Counted from the first letter of the stretch, positions 11,741 to 24,592 are shown. The stretch: DNA of 64,000 bases from Cylindrobasidium torrendii FP15055 ss-10 (GCA_000934385.1 KN880548.1:1-64000); one strand, 5' to 3'. A program made the numbers and translations. The notes: generated by a model from the letters alone, not told the origin.

Positions 11741-13845
11741 ATGATTGTCATTTCCTGCCCGTCGACTACGGCAAACGCGAAGCAACTCGAGCTGGAGCAG
11801 CAGGCTGCACAAGAACGATGCTGCGCTCAAGCACAACGACTTGAAGAACTTTTGGACCACTACGCCAATCCAGGAGGCGTAGCGCCGCCATCCGCACGCG
11901 TCGTACACACTATGAAAGTCAACACTCCTCCCGATTGGAGCGCCTGGTCTTCCTGGAAATACGCCTGGTTTGTCGCGACAAAAGGTGCAGGTGTCTATGC
12001 CTCCGCACTTGTACCGTGACTGATGCCTTCACTCCTTTCTCAAGCGACGCAAATGACCGGCGATGCGCTTAAGCATACGCTTTGGGGTCCCCGCAAGAAG
12101 TCGTGGAACATCCAGATGACCCTCATGTCAAGTCTCATGCGCGGTGCAGGCCAGCACACCGAGCTCATGGATGTGGTTCGTGTCAACTTGACTCCCTTCC
12201 TTCTTGTGCTTATATCCGAAGCCTTCTATTCGTTTGTTCATGGGCATGAGTGGCATCGGTGCTCCCAACGCCGATGCGCTCGTTACGCCTGTGACGTTCC
12301 CCGTACGCCGACGCCGCCTGCGGGGAATCTTGGCGGACTTTGACCGCAATGAGGACGGGACGAGGGAGCTCTCTGGCGAGTGGATTGTTGGAAAGAAGAC
12401 CTGGCAGCGCCTCCAGAGCGAGTGGAAGGCTTGCCAATCGGGGCAGTCAGTGCCCAAGCAGACTGAGCGGGTTATCTTGTACATCCACGGAGGTGAGTTT
12501 CCATCGCACACCTCGACCATCAGCTCTCTGATTTCACAATCAGGCGCCTACTATGTTGGCAGTGCAGCAGAGAAACGTGTGATATCGGTTCCTCTGGCCC
12601 AGTACACAGACGCGCGCGTATTCGGTGCGTGCAACATCTCGAGATTCATGATTGGCGCTCACTATATGGCCAGCTTTGGACTACCGTCTTGCCCCAGAAA
12701 CAACATTCCCTGGCCCATTGCACGATGCCGTCTGCGCTTACTTCAGACTCGTCGACGATTTGCACATTCCATCTTCAAACATCTTCATCTCGGGCGATAG
12801 TGCTGGCGGTGGGCTTTCATTAGCCCTCATGCTCTACCTCCGCGACAACGCATACCCCATGCCTGCTGGTGGCATCCTGATGTCGCCCTGGGTTGGTGAG
12901 TGCCATCTTGATATCGAATGGGGATTCGGCTGACCATCATCGCAGACATGACCATGTCTGGCGCCTCCTGGGAGTCGAACGCTGCATACGATGTCATTCC
13001 AGTATTCGACGCCAAGGACCACATGAACCCCATCTCAAGCTATCTGGGTGCTGGCATGGAGAAATACCTTACACACCCCTACGCCAGCCCAATATTTGCC
13101 GACTTTGCTGGCCTACCCCCGATCCTTATTCAATCCGGCGACTCCGAGGTGCTGCAGGACGAGATCACGTTGCTCTCACGCAAAATGGAGCTAGCCGGTG
13201 TCAATGTCCGCCACGAGGAGTACCAGGACGGGGTACGGCATTCCAGCTTTTCTATCTCCTAGCTAAATGCTGACGATTTCTTAGGTGCACGTCTTCCAGA
13301 CATTTCCCTTTCTGAAGATTTGGACGCTGGCTTTCGATGGCATAGGCGATTTCGTGCGGGATGTTCTCCCATCTGTCCCCATCGCTTCCGAGCCAGGCAG
13401 AAAGGAAATGTTCGCCGAGCTCGACAGTTCGCGCACACTGGCCGTATCCAACGACGGTCGTGTCGCTGAAGGTGGTGTCCAGAAGATGGAAGCCGAATTC
13501 GAGGAGAAGCACAAACAGAAGGGCGGTGACTTTGACCACTGCGAACACTGCGGCCACGGCAAGACATGGGGTCTCCAGCAATCCGACGAGCTGCAGGTTC
13601 ATCTTGTCCATCCAGAGGCAGACCCTTCGCGCAGGCGCCAGAACTCGCCGCTGAAGCGCGTCCGCACCCATTCCCGCGACTCGCGAACGCCGCCGGACTC
13701 ACCGACGACGGCATCATTCAAGATCCGAGCATCGTCGGTGATGCCGCTGCCGCAGGACCGCTCTACCTCTCGCGGACGGTCGGGGAGCAGGAGCCTGGAT
13801 GTGCCCAAGGATGGAAGACTGGAAGCGTTCGACAGGATATACTAA
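11741..13845 (+). CDS. alpha/beta hydrolase (hormone-sensitive-lipase type) with long basic C-terminal tail
   Basis: This is an esterase/lipase of the alpha/beta-hydrolase_3 (HSL) group. The N-terminal about 100 residues contain a Q/E-rich helix and an SWKYAWF segment. The core follows: oxyanion motif YIHGGAYY, then NYRLAPE, the nucleophile elbow SGDSAGGGL, the acid QSGDSEVLQDE and the histidine in DGVHVFQTF. The catalytic triad is complete. About seven short introns are needed, for example donor GTGTCT near 11992 and donor GTTCGT near 12176. After the catalytic domain the protein continues for about 150 residues. This tail has a Cys/His cluster (DHCEHCGHGKTWG) and then an RS-like basic region (RRRQNSPLKRVRTHSRDSR). 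Start codon choice is uncertain. The substrate is unknown. Confidence 0.85.
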
Positions 13846-14165
13846 AACGGAACGGTTAAACATGGGCACAGGCCTTCTTTGCTTTGAACCATTAAATGTA
13901 CATTATACTTATTGTCATCTCATGCAACCCTCGATGTATTATCTATTGCTCAAGTTATGTATTATGCTTTAATCCGCTCTTTTCTACCAACCAACTTGAG
14001 AACATTTCGACCCGCAGCCATTTGTGTGTTCTTTCTTGAAGTAGCCTGGGCACTTCAGAAGGCTTAGCTTATACTTGCCACTGATGTGCTGACACCTAGT
14101 CGTACGTTGAAATTGAACAAATCATGTAGTCAGATTTGCTTTGATTCCAGAGCCAGGATAATATA
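13846..14165. other. convergent 3' region
   Basis: The spacer between two converging genes is AT-rich and holds no coding frame. Confidence 0.5.
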
Positions 14166-17100
14166 CTAAGTAACATTAATCGGCGGCATCTCCTGCGGCG
14201 GTTTCTTCAGAGGCCATAATTGCGCCATGGTATCCGCGTCCCACATCCTGCCACCTCTGGCAACATACTTCAAGTCTCTTGTTCTCTCGATCGCTCCTTC
14301 CAACAGGTCCACTCCAGCTGGATATACCAAGAAATCCGCAAGCTTCCCTGGCGCTAGTGACCCGATGGACGTCCACAATCCAAGTGTCTGCGCGGGTGCC
14401 GACGTTGCCATCTTCAACACCTCGTAATTACTGATCCCTCCAAGCTTTGCAAACGCCATTTCTGCATGATAGTTGTGTCCGAGAGGAGCCTCGCCATGTG
14501 CCCCGATGTGTGCTTTCAGACCACGCTCGACAAGCTTAGCAACTGTCTTCGAGGTGTTGAACATTACGTAGGCTGCAGCCAACGTTAAGCGGGATTCAAG
14601 CGAGGCAGCCAAGGTACTCACATGAGTCCGGACGTGACCATGTCTCATGGAGGCCCTCCAGATCGCTGTGCATGCTAAATCGACGCAGTCTAAGGTGCCA
14701 TTAGTCCAAGCTCAGCCATGCAAGACGATAGCACGTACTTTGGATCATTGGGCACATCATGATTTGCCCAAATATGCTCCTCGCCAAATGGTCCTCCGTA
14801 GCTCACGAGATGTGTAGGGGTAAGTCCCGTTCCACTCTGAGCAAACAGCGTCAATACATCATCGTAGTAGATTGCTGGCGGCATCGAATGCTCGACCGTT
14901 GTCATCCCTGCATTAAGGATTAGATGCCACCCCGAAGCAAAAGCAAAGCACCTACCATCGATTATATATGTCAAATCCCAATCGAAGTAGCCTCCGCCTT
15001 CGGGGACACAAATCATGCCCAACTCTTTTGCCGTCCTTAGTAGCCGCTGCCTTGACGCCCTCGACGGCAGCTGGTAGTTTTTGTACGAGAGCGTGGCATG
15101 TCCGCCCTCTTTTTTGATTCTCATGAGCGCCGCGCGCGCCTCATCCATATCCACAATCTCCTCGTGTAGCCCTCTCCATGTCCCCGCAAACACTGGTGAT
15201 CCTGCAGTAAAGATACGAGGCCCAATGAACTGCCCACTCTCCAGTTTACTGCGCTCTGCAAATGTCGCTACTGTCGGAGCACTCGGACTGGTCTTCTGTT
15301 AGTACATCTCCTCTTACAATGGGAAACAGGCTGCTTACTTGTGCATTGTAGTGACACCATACGCCAGGAAGACTTGCATTGGCCATGACTTGGCGGGGAA
15401 GGGGCTTAGAGATTGACTGGCCCAGTGTGCGTGCATGTCGATGAAGCCGGGAACAACAAATACTATTCCAAGGTTAGGCAAATTATGTACACTAAGCGAT
15501 ATGAGGCACGTACCTCCTTCAGCGTCGATAACCTCTGAATTTGCGGGGACCTTGATGTCCATATCAAGACCAACAGCTTGAATCAAGCCATCCTTGACCA
15601 CCAAAGTTGCCCGTTCAAGCACGTCCTGGTCGATAATTCCCGTCTGCATGGTCAGAATGGTCGCATTCCGAATGACCAGCGAGCTTCCTTTAGCTTCCTT
15701 CTTGAGTCTAGCGATGTCCGTCGAGTGTTCTACCTCGATATCTGTCTCCTCGACCAGTCCCTTCACACACCCGACACCAAAATTAACCCTATCTTGTCTT
15801 ATATCTATTGCACACTCCTTCAAGCGCGCGACCTCCAAGGAATATAATGTCCGGCCACTCAACCAGAAAAGCTTTTTTCCATTCCTTGTCCATGTCGCAT
15901 GATGTGCACCGAACTCGCTCAGCCGGACAATGCCACTGGTTGCTTTCCCAGGCTTGGCCCATAGCTGCCCATTCACCGCGTTCATTGGCGTGATAAAGAG
16001 ATGCTGGTATTCCACGAATGCCACCCATTCCGGCTCGTCCACGGCAGCGATAGCAATTTCCGTGGATAGCTCGCCGGAGACAACCAAGTGCTGCGCATTG
16101 TTATCGGCAAGGTCGACGATGTGCGCCTTGAGCTCATGCAACACCATAAGCCTGTTGTCGTCCAACCAGCGCAAACGAAGGTTATCCGCCAAACCAGGAT
16201 TGATATCATGAACAAATTGGATGTCGGTAACAGTCACTGGTGCACTGGAGTTTCCAGGTAAGACGATATTGGCGACATAAAGGCCAGGCTGAGCGGTGGC
16301 GACCACATTCCCTGTCAACGAGTCGCCTCCAGTCTTGATATACGCCAGCTTTCGGACATGGGTACGGCCAGGCGAGATGGCGGGCTTGAGGTAGCGTCCG
16401 AGTGGGAGGCTTTCAAAGGCATAGGCCGTTCCAGAGGATAAGTCGGCAAGTTCGAGTTTGGAAAAGTCGCTATCGGACCAGCGGATGTGTACAATGAGTT
16501 CGTTGGAGCCATCGACAAACGCAGGGGAATAGTATGGAGATGCTGGGTGGAGGACGGGGACAGGTGTGGTATTCCCCTTCTTCAAGTCATGAACGACAGT
16601 CACTGCAGCTGCTTGAACGACCGCAAGGTCACCACTGGCGTTGATGTCCAGGTCACGAAACGCGTTGACGGCCTGTGTATCTGCTGTTTCCAACCCAACA
16701 AGGTCGATGCCGCCTTTGATAGTCTCCGCAAGTTGCATTTCGACGTGGGCTCTGAACCGGATAGGTGTAGGCTCCGCACCCCGCAGGCGTTCTCCATCCT
16801 TGTTGGTCGTGAGTGGGACATTCCATATTTTACCGGCTGCCCATATGATAATGGCATCGTCGTATGCTGTAAATGCGAAGGATGGGTATGTTCCCATCGG
16901 TGCCCATTGCAGAGATAGGTCGTATGTCAGACCATCCCAGATGTGTCTGAGGGTGCCAGTTTCGAGGTCACTAGGGAAATGAGCACGATTTGCGAGAAGA
17001 CTATGATGCCACTGACAGCAGGGCTAGCACTTCGTTGTCGCGGACACGGCGGACAAAGGCTAACGTTCGCTTGTCGCGCGAAAGCTGTGGGCAAGAAGCG

Positions 17101-18103
17101 CCTCCGGGAAATGCATCCACAATGCGCGTTTCCTTCCCACTTGTCATATTCCTCGAAAATATGGCGTAGACACCCCTGTGTACATCTGGAATGAATGAGC
17201 AGGCGAGAGAGTGTCGGATGTATCACGCACCATGATCTTCACCAATGAAAAAGTCATCCGCGACGTTCTTGGAGTAAATCAAGGTCTCCTCTGTCCGCCA
17301 AATGAACTGTTCCGGGCCAATCTGCATGTCGCCGTAGTTCTCGACCGTCTTCCCGACAGGTAATGTACGTCCAAGGAGTTTTTGACCAGCGCTAAGTGTA
17401 GATGCGTCGTATTCCCAGCCTTCCGAGGCAGCAAGGGTTACACGACCCTGGTACCATTTCGACGCGATGATTCTGGAGCCCGTTGGGTGCCAACTAGGCG
17501 CAGACAACCAGCGCCAGGTCTCGTTGGTGATGCGCCGTGCTGGGATAAATCAGATATAATCATATGTGTAGCAAACAACACACCTTCTTTGCGGTCTGCG
17601 CGCCCACAACCGCGCCAAGGCAGTACCCAAATATTCTGCACACCAAGACCTGCGTCGCTGCGAAATGCCAGTTTGGTTCCGTCTGGGGAGAAGCTGGGGT
17701 CCGCGTCGAATGGGATCCCGATGAGCAGTGGTTGTGCTATGAGAGGTTCCAGGGAGTCGGGAGTTGATTTCGGAAGGCAATAAAGGTCGCCTAGCATGTC
17801 GAAGACGACCTCCCCGGTATGCGGGTGGACATCGAGCCTCAGCCAGGTGCCCTCTTCAACGTCGAATTCCAGTTTCCGCGGATACTCGAAGTCTTTCTCG
17901 ATATCCCATGGCGTCTGGTTGCGGTACGGCCAGGTGTTGTCCTCCCATTCTGGTTCCGCGGCGGCCAGAGACGCGTCGATTTCACCGCGCGGTAGGTTGA
18001 TGGAAAGCAGAGATATCGTCGACGCCGCCACCAGGAGCGCGAGAAATAGCGGACGGGGTGGCCGGATACTCGGCGGATTCCATGCAACCTTTTCCGAGCT
18101 CAT
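14166..18103 (-). CDS. membrane-anchored amidohydrolase with N-terminal TolB/Tricorn-like beta-propeller
   Basis: This gene encodes a two-domain metal-dependent hydrolase of about 1,150 residues. Start MSSEKVAWNPP at 18103; an in-frame ATG at 18235 is less likely. Residues about 15–40 (LFLALLVAASTISLLSI) form a signal anchor. A PD40-like propeller follows (DADPSFSPDGTKLAFRSD, SAPSWHPTGSRIIASKW, CPQLSRDKRTLAFVRR). A GTCAGT..CCCTAG intron near 16970–17020 restores ...NEVLALLDLETGTLRHIWDGL. The C-terminal amidohydrolase carries PGFIDMHAHW (the metal HxH), a lysine in SYKNYQLPSR, TTVEHSMP, HSDLEGL and IGAHGEAPLGH; the region ends MPPINVT. All expected metal-site motifs are visible. It probably cleaves a peptide-like or cyclic amide substrate outside the cytosol or in an organelle lumen; the substrate is unknown. 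Confidence 0.88.
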
Positions 18104-18356
18104 GGGTGTCGCTGGAAGAGAGCATATCGACGCTAGCGATGGGCTGTGGAAAGCCTGTCCGATCCAAATATTCTCAGCACAAGTTATCTTGCCGGCGGCA
18201 AAGATAAGGGTCTGAAGAGAGACGCTAAACAGCAATGCAGGCTCGAATAGTCTAACAAATTATCGTGTGTTGCACTGAAATACAGGCGTAAAGGTACTCT
18301 ATATCATAAGCAGCGGTAGTAATACATCTTCCCCTCAGATACAGCATACATACAGA

Positions 18357-20375
18357 TCATGCAATCGTTAAATCATAGTGTCCAACTCTAATAGTTATCA
18401 TCAAAAGCAGCATACTTTGAACGTTTCCTGATCTGAGGACCAAGCCTGATAAGACACTGCACAAATTGTTGTCAGATAGGCACACAGACAAGGGAGATGT
18501 ACTCACATAGAACAAGCCCATGAGGAAGAACGAGATACCCGCGAGCACCGCAGATGCGGGGCCCAGTCCAAGGTTTGTGAAGAATGCATGTCCAAACAAT
18601 GGGAACACACTGGCCATGCTCGAACGGAAGACGTCGTTGCCAGCCAACACCGATGCGATGTACGCTGGATAGGCCATAGACATATACATGAGTAGCGACA
18701 TGAACGACATGAAAATGCCAGGGAGGTACAGCGATGCGCCAATGACGGGCACAATCCAGGGAATGTCGGCCTTGGAAGCGAAGCCAAAGATGAGGACAGA
18801 GGTCGGGATGAAGATGCTGGCCCAAAGTCCTAGCCACAGACGGATCTCTGGGCGCGGCATCGGACCGCCCGATTCGATAGCCTGATTGTATCGTTTCTCG
18901 ATAAAGAACTTTTCGTGTGCACAATAGAGGCTATACTGAAGAAAGGTGAGCATTGAGACAGAGTCGCCGTTGACATGAGCATACCGTCGTGAGGCCAGAC
19001 ACAATAAAACCAAGGAACGGAAGACCGCTCACGCCGAGGTTGAAGTGGTAGATATCGGTGAAGACAATAGGGAACGCCTCAAACCAGAGGTAAAAGACGG
19101 AGTCTAAGAAACAGCGTCAGAATGGCGCCAAGATCTGTTGAAATCGTTACTCACATAGGAATCCAATGTACAGGTTGGCAAAGAGGAGCATAGGTTCGGC
19201 TAACAAGACGAAGGGCCGCACGAGGGTTTCCGTGAAAAACTCGCGAACAGTCTTGTGTGCTGAATCGCGCTCAACCTGCGTTTGAAGTTGTTGGTTACCG
19301 GTGAGCTTCCTCAGGCGTTGTGCGCGGCGGTACAAAATTGTAGGCCCGTAGGTTTCAGGAAGGAGGAAGAACAGGAAGATGAAAGCGAAGCCAGAGAGCC
19401 ATGTCAACTCGTAGATGGGCCACTTCCACCCATTTGCCTGCGCCGCGAATCCGCCAATGACGGGACCAGTGACGGGACCAGCGATGGCGCCGATTGCCCA
19501 AATGCCCATAACATATGCCAGGTGCTTGAGCGGGAAGATATCCCCCATGGAAGCACCGCCCGTCGCCAGAGCGGGACTGCCAAAGAATCCTGTAAGGAAA
19601 CGGAAAGCCATGATGGTCTGCACGTTCCCGGCGGTGAAGATGGGGATTTGCAACAGGACGAAGATGAAGAGCGTTCCGATGTAGACGGTATTGCGCCCAA
19701 ACATGGCCATCTCCTGGTACGGCGCGAGAAACATGGGGCCAAGGCCATATCCTGAAGAGGTTGTGAGCGCTAGGTAACGAGGCAAGGATGGCTGCGTACC
19801 GAGTACATAGAGGGTGAGGCCGAGTGTGGCATACGTTTGTGAGACGCCGAAGGATGCCATGATGGACGGAATCGAGGCGGTGTAGATTGCAGAGCCAATG
19901 TAGACACTGAACGTCAAGAGACCTATGCTGAACGCGACGAAGCCACGTTTCTTGGTCGACCAATTCCTGGTGAGAGGTGAATATCATCGCAACCATCCTA
20001 GTGTAGAGGAACGTACATTGGATTGTCGGGGTCGTCATCGCCGTACCAGGTCACCAAGTAGGGGTCAAGCTCCTTTTGGTCGCCTATGGGCTCATTCACG
20101 ATGGTCGACTCGCGTTTCGAGATATCAGTGAGCTCTGCTTTGGAAGGCATGTCGGGAGCATCGAACCGTTCTGAAGCTGGGCGACTTGCTGGTGGTGTCG
20201 CAGTGTTTTCTGACGTTGATTTGGATCGTGGACGGAAGGACTTCTCATGGACTTGGGCTAGCGAAGGTGGCACAGTGAACTCAGGGCGCTCCTCTGCGAA
20301 CGAGAAAAAGCGACCGCCAGAGGCATAGTTGACGATGAGGCCGAAGCTAGAATCTCGGAGCAGGTCGTATACCAT
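18357..20375 (-). CDS. MFS transporter, fungal DHA1 (drug/polyamine:H+ antiporter) type
   Basis: This is a 12-TM major facilitator. The N-terminal about 115 residues are polar and cytosolic, then come the DHA1 hallmark DNPMNWSTKKRG (built across an intron ending at CACCAG) and TM segments (FSIGLLTFSVYIGSAIY and onward). The antiporter motif region GPVTGPVIGGF and the loop YELTWLSGFAF match the DHA1 polyamine/drug exporter subgroup. The last exon is joined by GTGAGT..TGCAG near 18455–18510 and reads ...CLIRLGPQIRKRSKYA, as expected for the subgroup's C-terminus, plus an extra tail ending DLTIA. A TATA element lies about 65 bp upstream of the ATG. Export of toxic small molecules or polyamines is the likely role. 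Confidence 0.9.
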
Positions 20376-20437
20376 CGCGCGAGGAGGTTTAGGGATGTGG
20401 GGGAGGAAAGGATAGAAAGTGCGAGATTATCCTGAAG

Positions 20438-20445
20438 CTTATATA
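20438..20445 (-). promoter_or_regulatory. TATA box of the MFS gene
   Basis: TATATAAG on the minus strand, about 65 bp upstream of the proposed ATG at 20375, a sensible core-promoter distance for a fungus. Confidence 0.55.
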
Positions 20446-21639
20446 GAATCCTGAGACGACTCCTGCGCTTAGAAATAGTTGATCGTAAAAAAAAGGAGTC
20501 TCCGACCAAAATCGCACAACACAGATCGGGCGGTATAGGCGGGGTTGTATGCACTTCAACGGCAAGTAAAAGTGCATGTCCCACACGTGAAATGAGCACA
20601 AAGTGCACGTACGCCTCAACTGGCTGACTTGCGGCTGAGGAATACAACGAGACAGTCGGGAATGGGATAGGGTTGACTGCAGGGTTGGTCAGCTCTAATA
20701 CGCGGATACCACTCAGCGATCAGAGCAAAAGGGGGTTTTTGGAAAGAGCCATTGTCTCGGCACCGGAGATAGATGACGAGAGCCCACATCATTGTTTGTG
20801 GGTCTCCGCGCTCGAGTCAGACGCACGCGTTCCCCGAGCGATTAAGCGAGATGCGTAAGAAAGTTTCGATATGAAATGTCCAACCGGGCAGGATGAAGCT
20901 ATGAATTCGATTTGTTTGAGGGCACAACGGATGAGTACAAGTATCTCCAGCAGGTGTCGCAGACTTACATCGAAACTTGGCAATGAAATTTAACGACAAC
21001 CCACTGTCCTCCAGCGCTGAGCGCTCAAGAAAATCTTCTGTTAACCCCAACTCTCTGACTGACTTGGTCGCACTAAACCCAATTCCGAGCTCGTGAATGG
21101 TGCGTGTTAGTAGCCGTTCTCGTAAGTAATGTGCGTGAGCAAGTCAAAGAAATCGTTTCTCGAGTCAGTTGAATTCAACGCTATGTGTCGGTGGATGTAC
21201 ACTAAGCTGACGTGTACGTGCCGAACGCATGTTCGACAATCAAGGCTCGAGGAAAGGTAATGAGTATGCGACGAGGAGTTCGATGGAGTTGCATTTGAAG
21301 AGCAATGGCGGTGATGATGGTGGTCACAATCGAACCGACGCCGACTACATTGATCCAATCATTTCGCGCCACATGTGCTGCTTCGCCGAGCGGCGGCGAG
21401 AGATCAACCCCGGACCAGCGTCTATTGTTGACGAATACACATGTCTTCTTATTTTTCTTGCATACACGCATTTCTTCCAGAATTTCTAGTCCAACCGCGT
21501 GATTGATATAACCAGGCATTACTTCGCGCGCGGACCGCCCCCGGCGGGCTCGTCCCGTTCACCTGGATCCTGTGACACGACGCACACACTCGTCTTAAAG
21601 CAAAGAATTCCCCTGAAAATATTCCACTCGCTTTCCATC
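20446..21639. other. gene-free stretch
   Basis: About 1.2 kb between the divergent MFS and SGNH esterase genes. No supported coding frame was found. It presumably carries both regulatory regions. Confidence 0.4.
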
Positions 21640-22551
21640 ATGTTTACCTTTGGAAGGGGTTTTGCGCTGTCTCTGGCATCCTTGACTGTGGCACAATCAC
21701 CTGTGTCCTTTGTCCTCATCGGGGACAGCACAACAGCACCATAGTAAGTGAACATTGGGCGTTTTCTTCGAGCGCTCATATCCTGACGCTCAACTTCAGT
21801 GGTGGCTGGGGAGATGGATTTTGTGGAAACGCGTCCATTCCCTTGGCAGCGGCTGTGGCCGAGGGCACTTTCTGCTCAAACAGAGGCGTGAGCGGGGCGA
21901 CGACTGGCACGTACAAGGCAAACGGACACTGGGATGCCGCACGTACGTGTTTCCGATACTTCCGTCTCAAGAGCATGTCACTTAATCCGGGCACATACAG
22001 TCCCAATAATCGCGAACGAAGTTGCAGACGGAAAGACAACATATGTGACACTGCAATTCGGCCACAACGACCAGAAGATCGCGCCCCCAGAGTCTATGGG
22101 CGCCAACTTGACGGAGATGGTGCAAGAGCTGCGCGCCCTGGGGGCAGAGCCCATCCTCGTCACGAGCCTCACGCGGCGAATCTTCTTTGAGAATGGTACC
22201 ATCGACGATGGCCTGAAGCTCTGGGCGGAAGAGACTATTCTGATATCCGAGGAGCAAGACACTCATTTGCTCGATCTTCACGCTGAATCAATTCAGTACG
22301 TTGAGGCCATAGGTGAAGACGCAGCGCACCGCTTGAATTGGGGACCAACAGACAATACGCGTATGTCACAGCGCAGATGCTTTTTGTGTCTGGCACTGAC
22401 CACTCGGATAGACCTGAATGACGACGGTGCCATCGTTTTCGGAAGGATGATTGCGGACATATTAGAGGAGAGCTTTGGAAGCGGGACACTGCCTATTGTT
22501 CCCAATGAGGAACTCACTTACAACATCACACACGGTATCCCTTCTTTCTAG
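21640..22551 (+). CDS. secreted SGNH hydrolase, rhamnogalacturonan-acetylesterase-like (CE12)
   Basis: This is a GDSL/SGNH esterase that removes acetyl groups from pectic polysaccharide. The start MFTFGRGFALSLASLTVAQS is a signal peptide, and the enzyme is expected outside the cell. Motifs: FVLIGDSTTAPYGGWGDGF with the catalytic serine (Tyr codon split by intron GTAAGT..TTCAG), NRGVSGATTGTY, LQFGHNDQK with the block-III Asn, and the catalytic DxxH. The last is rebuilt when intron GTATGT..GATAG near 22361–22411 is removed, giving HLNDDGAIVFG. Without that splice the His would be missing. Four exons give about 240 residues, the normal family length. Confidence 0.88.
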
Positions 22552-22647
22552 AGCGCTATGCCAAACGTGCGCTTTTCAAATAATGGATTCAGTGGATAGC
22601 ATTAGCATTTGCAAGAGACGAGACAATCCGTGCTCGACGGGTGTTCA

Positions 22648-23436
22648 TTACGGCGACATGTCCGGCCAGAAAGCTGCTTCAAGTTCGACCATCCTGCTGA
22701 ACGTGTCCTCTGCACTTTTCCATGCGGCAGAGTCTGGCTCAATTTGTAGGTCGTCTACGATCTTTGCAAGTCTGTCCACGAACGCAACAAAGGGTGGGCA
22801 GCTCCAGTTCTCCGACAATTTGCGCAATGCGCTCTTGGTAGGCGTATCTTCCACCTGAATCACTGAAGTAGCAGTGTCTATGGCCAGTGATTTATTCACG
22901 CCTGTCCAAGCATCGAGATAGCACTTGAAGAGTGTTCAAAGGGACGTTCCGCCACAAGTTATGATGGCGACGCTGCGTACCTTTTCCATGCCCCAGAGAA
23001 ACACCAACGCGTCCGTGAAGCTCGAGTTTGGACCAGTAGTCAATCTTGCCATTTCGGCGGTGTAGTCTCGAGTGGCCTTCCGCTCTTGGTGGCCCTCGAT
23101 TTTGAGGCCCCATTCCTTTGCTGTTTCGCCAAAGAAATTGACCTCGGTGACTATGTTCGTTAGGGCAAAAACGAGGACATTTAGAAGCTCGTTGTTTTGC
23201 TGTTCAGCAGGGGATCCGATAGGATGAGAGTTGCTGTATGGGATGGATGCGATGAGCGCCCCAATAAAGCGCGGATAGGCGTGTGCTGCATAGATGCGAT
23301 CCTGCGAAAGATAAAGGCCTAGTGTATCGTGGTCAAGCGAGCCACGGGCGGCGGCGAGGAGAAAAGGATGTTTTGTAGCCGATTCGTAGGGTGTCTGCGT
23401 TTGCAGCGAAAGGAGATGTTGGGTGAGCGAAGTCAT
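22648..23436 (-). CDS. TenA/THI-4/PQQC-family (heme-oxygenase-like fold) protein
   Basis: This is an all-helical TenA-like protein, a family that includes thiaminase II, which salvages thiamine pyrimidine from degraded thiamine. Start MTSLTQHLLSLQ at 23436. Features are ATKHPFLLAAARGSL (the usual THPF motif), LGLYLSQDRIYAAHAYPRF, and LTNIVTEVNFFGETAKEWGL. One intron (GTACGC..TTCAAG) joins FLWGMEK to CYLDAWTGV. The C-terminal SENWSCPPFVAFVDRLAKIVDDL is typical. The length, about 240 residues, is normal. Family membership is good, but whether it is a true thiaminase or a diverged eukaryotic member is not decided from motifs alone. Confidence 0.85.
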
Positions 23437-23555
23437 GGCGCGAATATTTACATGACATCAGTCGAGCGGATAATCTCCTCTTTGCCCTGTTCCGGTTCTG
23501 CGTGAACTACACTCCCAGGCTGGGTACGATACACAAGTGTTGATTGGGGTTTCTA

Positions 23556-24592
23556 CTACAGAGTGCTTAAGCCCTTCGCCAACGCCTCACAAGCATCGGT
23601 AACCAGCTTCGCGCCGACCTTGAGACGACTGCAAAAGTTAGCTAGAAACCTAACAAAGGCCAGCAGTCCACTCACCCGTCCATAGCCATGATAGGATGGG
23701 GTGCACCCTGGTACACAACAGTCTCGACGGGGACACCCAGTTTACGCAGCTTCTCCCCGTACACTATGCCCTCATCGCGTAGGATATCCATTTCGCACAC
23801 GGCTATCCATGTTGGTGGAGACTTTGCCAATAGCTCCGCCGGGGCGAACGTGGGTGATGCATCCCATTTAGTCCAGTCCTCCTTGTTCGGTAGATAGTTG
23901 TTCTTGAACCAATTCATGCGAGCTGGGCCCAGCCACGGTGTAAGGGCATTCTCTTTCCACAGGTCCTCGTCTGTCGCGGTGTTGTCGGTGACTGGCACGA
24001 TGAGAACTTGGAACGCCAGTGGGATTGGTGGAGATCGTTGGGCAGCTTTGAGGGTGAGGATGGCGGAAAGATTGCCGCCACTGGACGATCCGCCTACAGC
24101 GATACGAGCTGTGTCCACATTCAACTTTTCTTTGCCGTTCGCCACCACCCAGTCGAGTGATTCGACCGCATCTTCGACCGCGATAGGGTACTTGTGTTCC
24201 GGTGCGAGGCGGTAGTTGACAGATATAACGACACACTTGGATCGTACGCAGGCATTGGTCCCAAAGCTGTTCTCGCTGTTGATGTTGCCGAATGTCCATC
24301 CACCGCCGTGGAAGAAGATGAAAACAGGCCATCCGTTTGTTGGGGCTTCGCCTGGAGGCGAAAAGACGCGCATGTCCGTATGAGCCAGATTGATGTCCTG
24401 GGTGGATCCAACGGGCAAGAGAGGCGAACTGCCTGGCACGGCAGGTGCATCTCGAAGGGAAGGCGACCATGGCAAGGTATGGGGAGGTGTGATGTACTGC
24501 AAGGCCTCGTTGTGGAACTCGACGTATTCTGCGTCCAGCTTTGGGATCACAGAGGGATGGAGCGGCTGCTTGGCTTCAAGATTTCCGGACAT
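23556..24592 (-). CDS. alpha/beta hydrolase (HSL/arylacetamide-deacetylase-like esterase)
   Basis: This is a cytosolic-looking esterase of the alpha/beta-hydrolase_3 family with no signal peptide. Start MSGNLEAKQPLHP. It carries the oxyanion motif FFHGGGWTFG, then NYRLAPEHKYP. The nucleophile elbow reads GGSSSGGNL, with Ser in place of the usual Asp before the nucleophile. The acid is in CEMDILRDEG and the histidine in GAPHPIM. One intron (GTGAGT..TGCAG) near 23624–23678 joins AMDG to RLKVGAKLVTDAC, ending at the stop 23556–23558. About 330 residues, complete. It sits next to the TenA-like gene on the same strand, but fungal genes are rarely co-transcribed and no functional link is implied. 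Confidence 0.9.
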
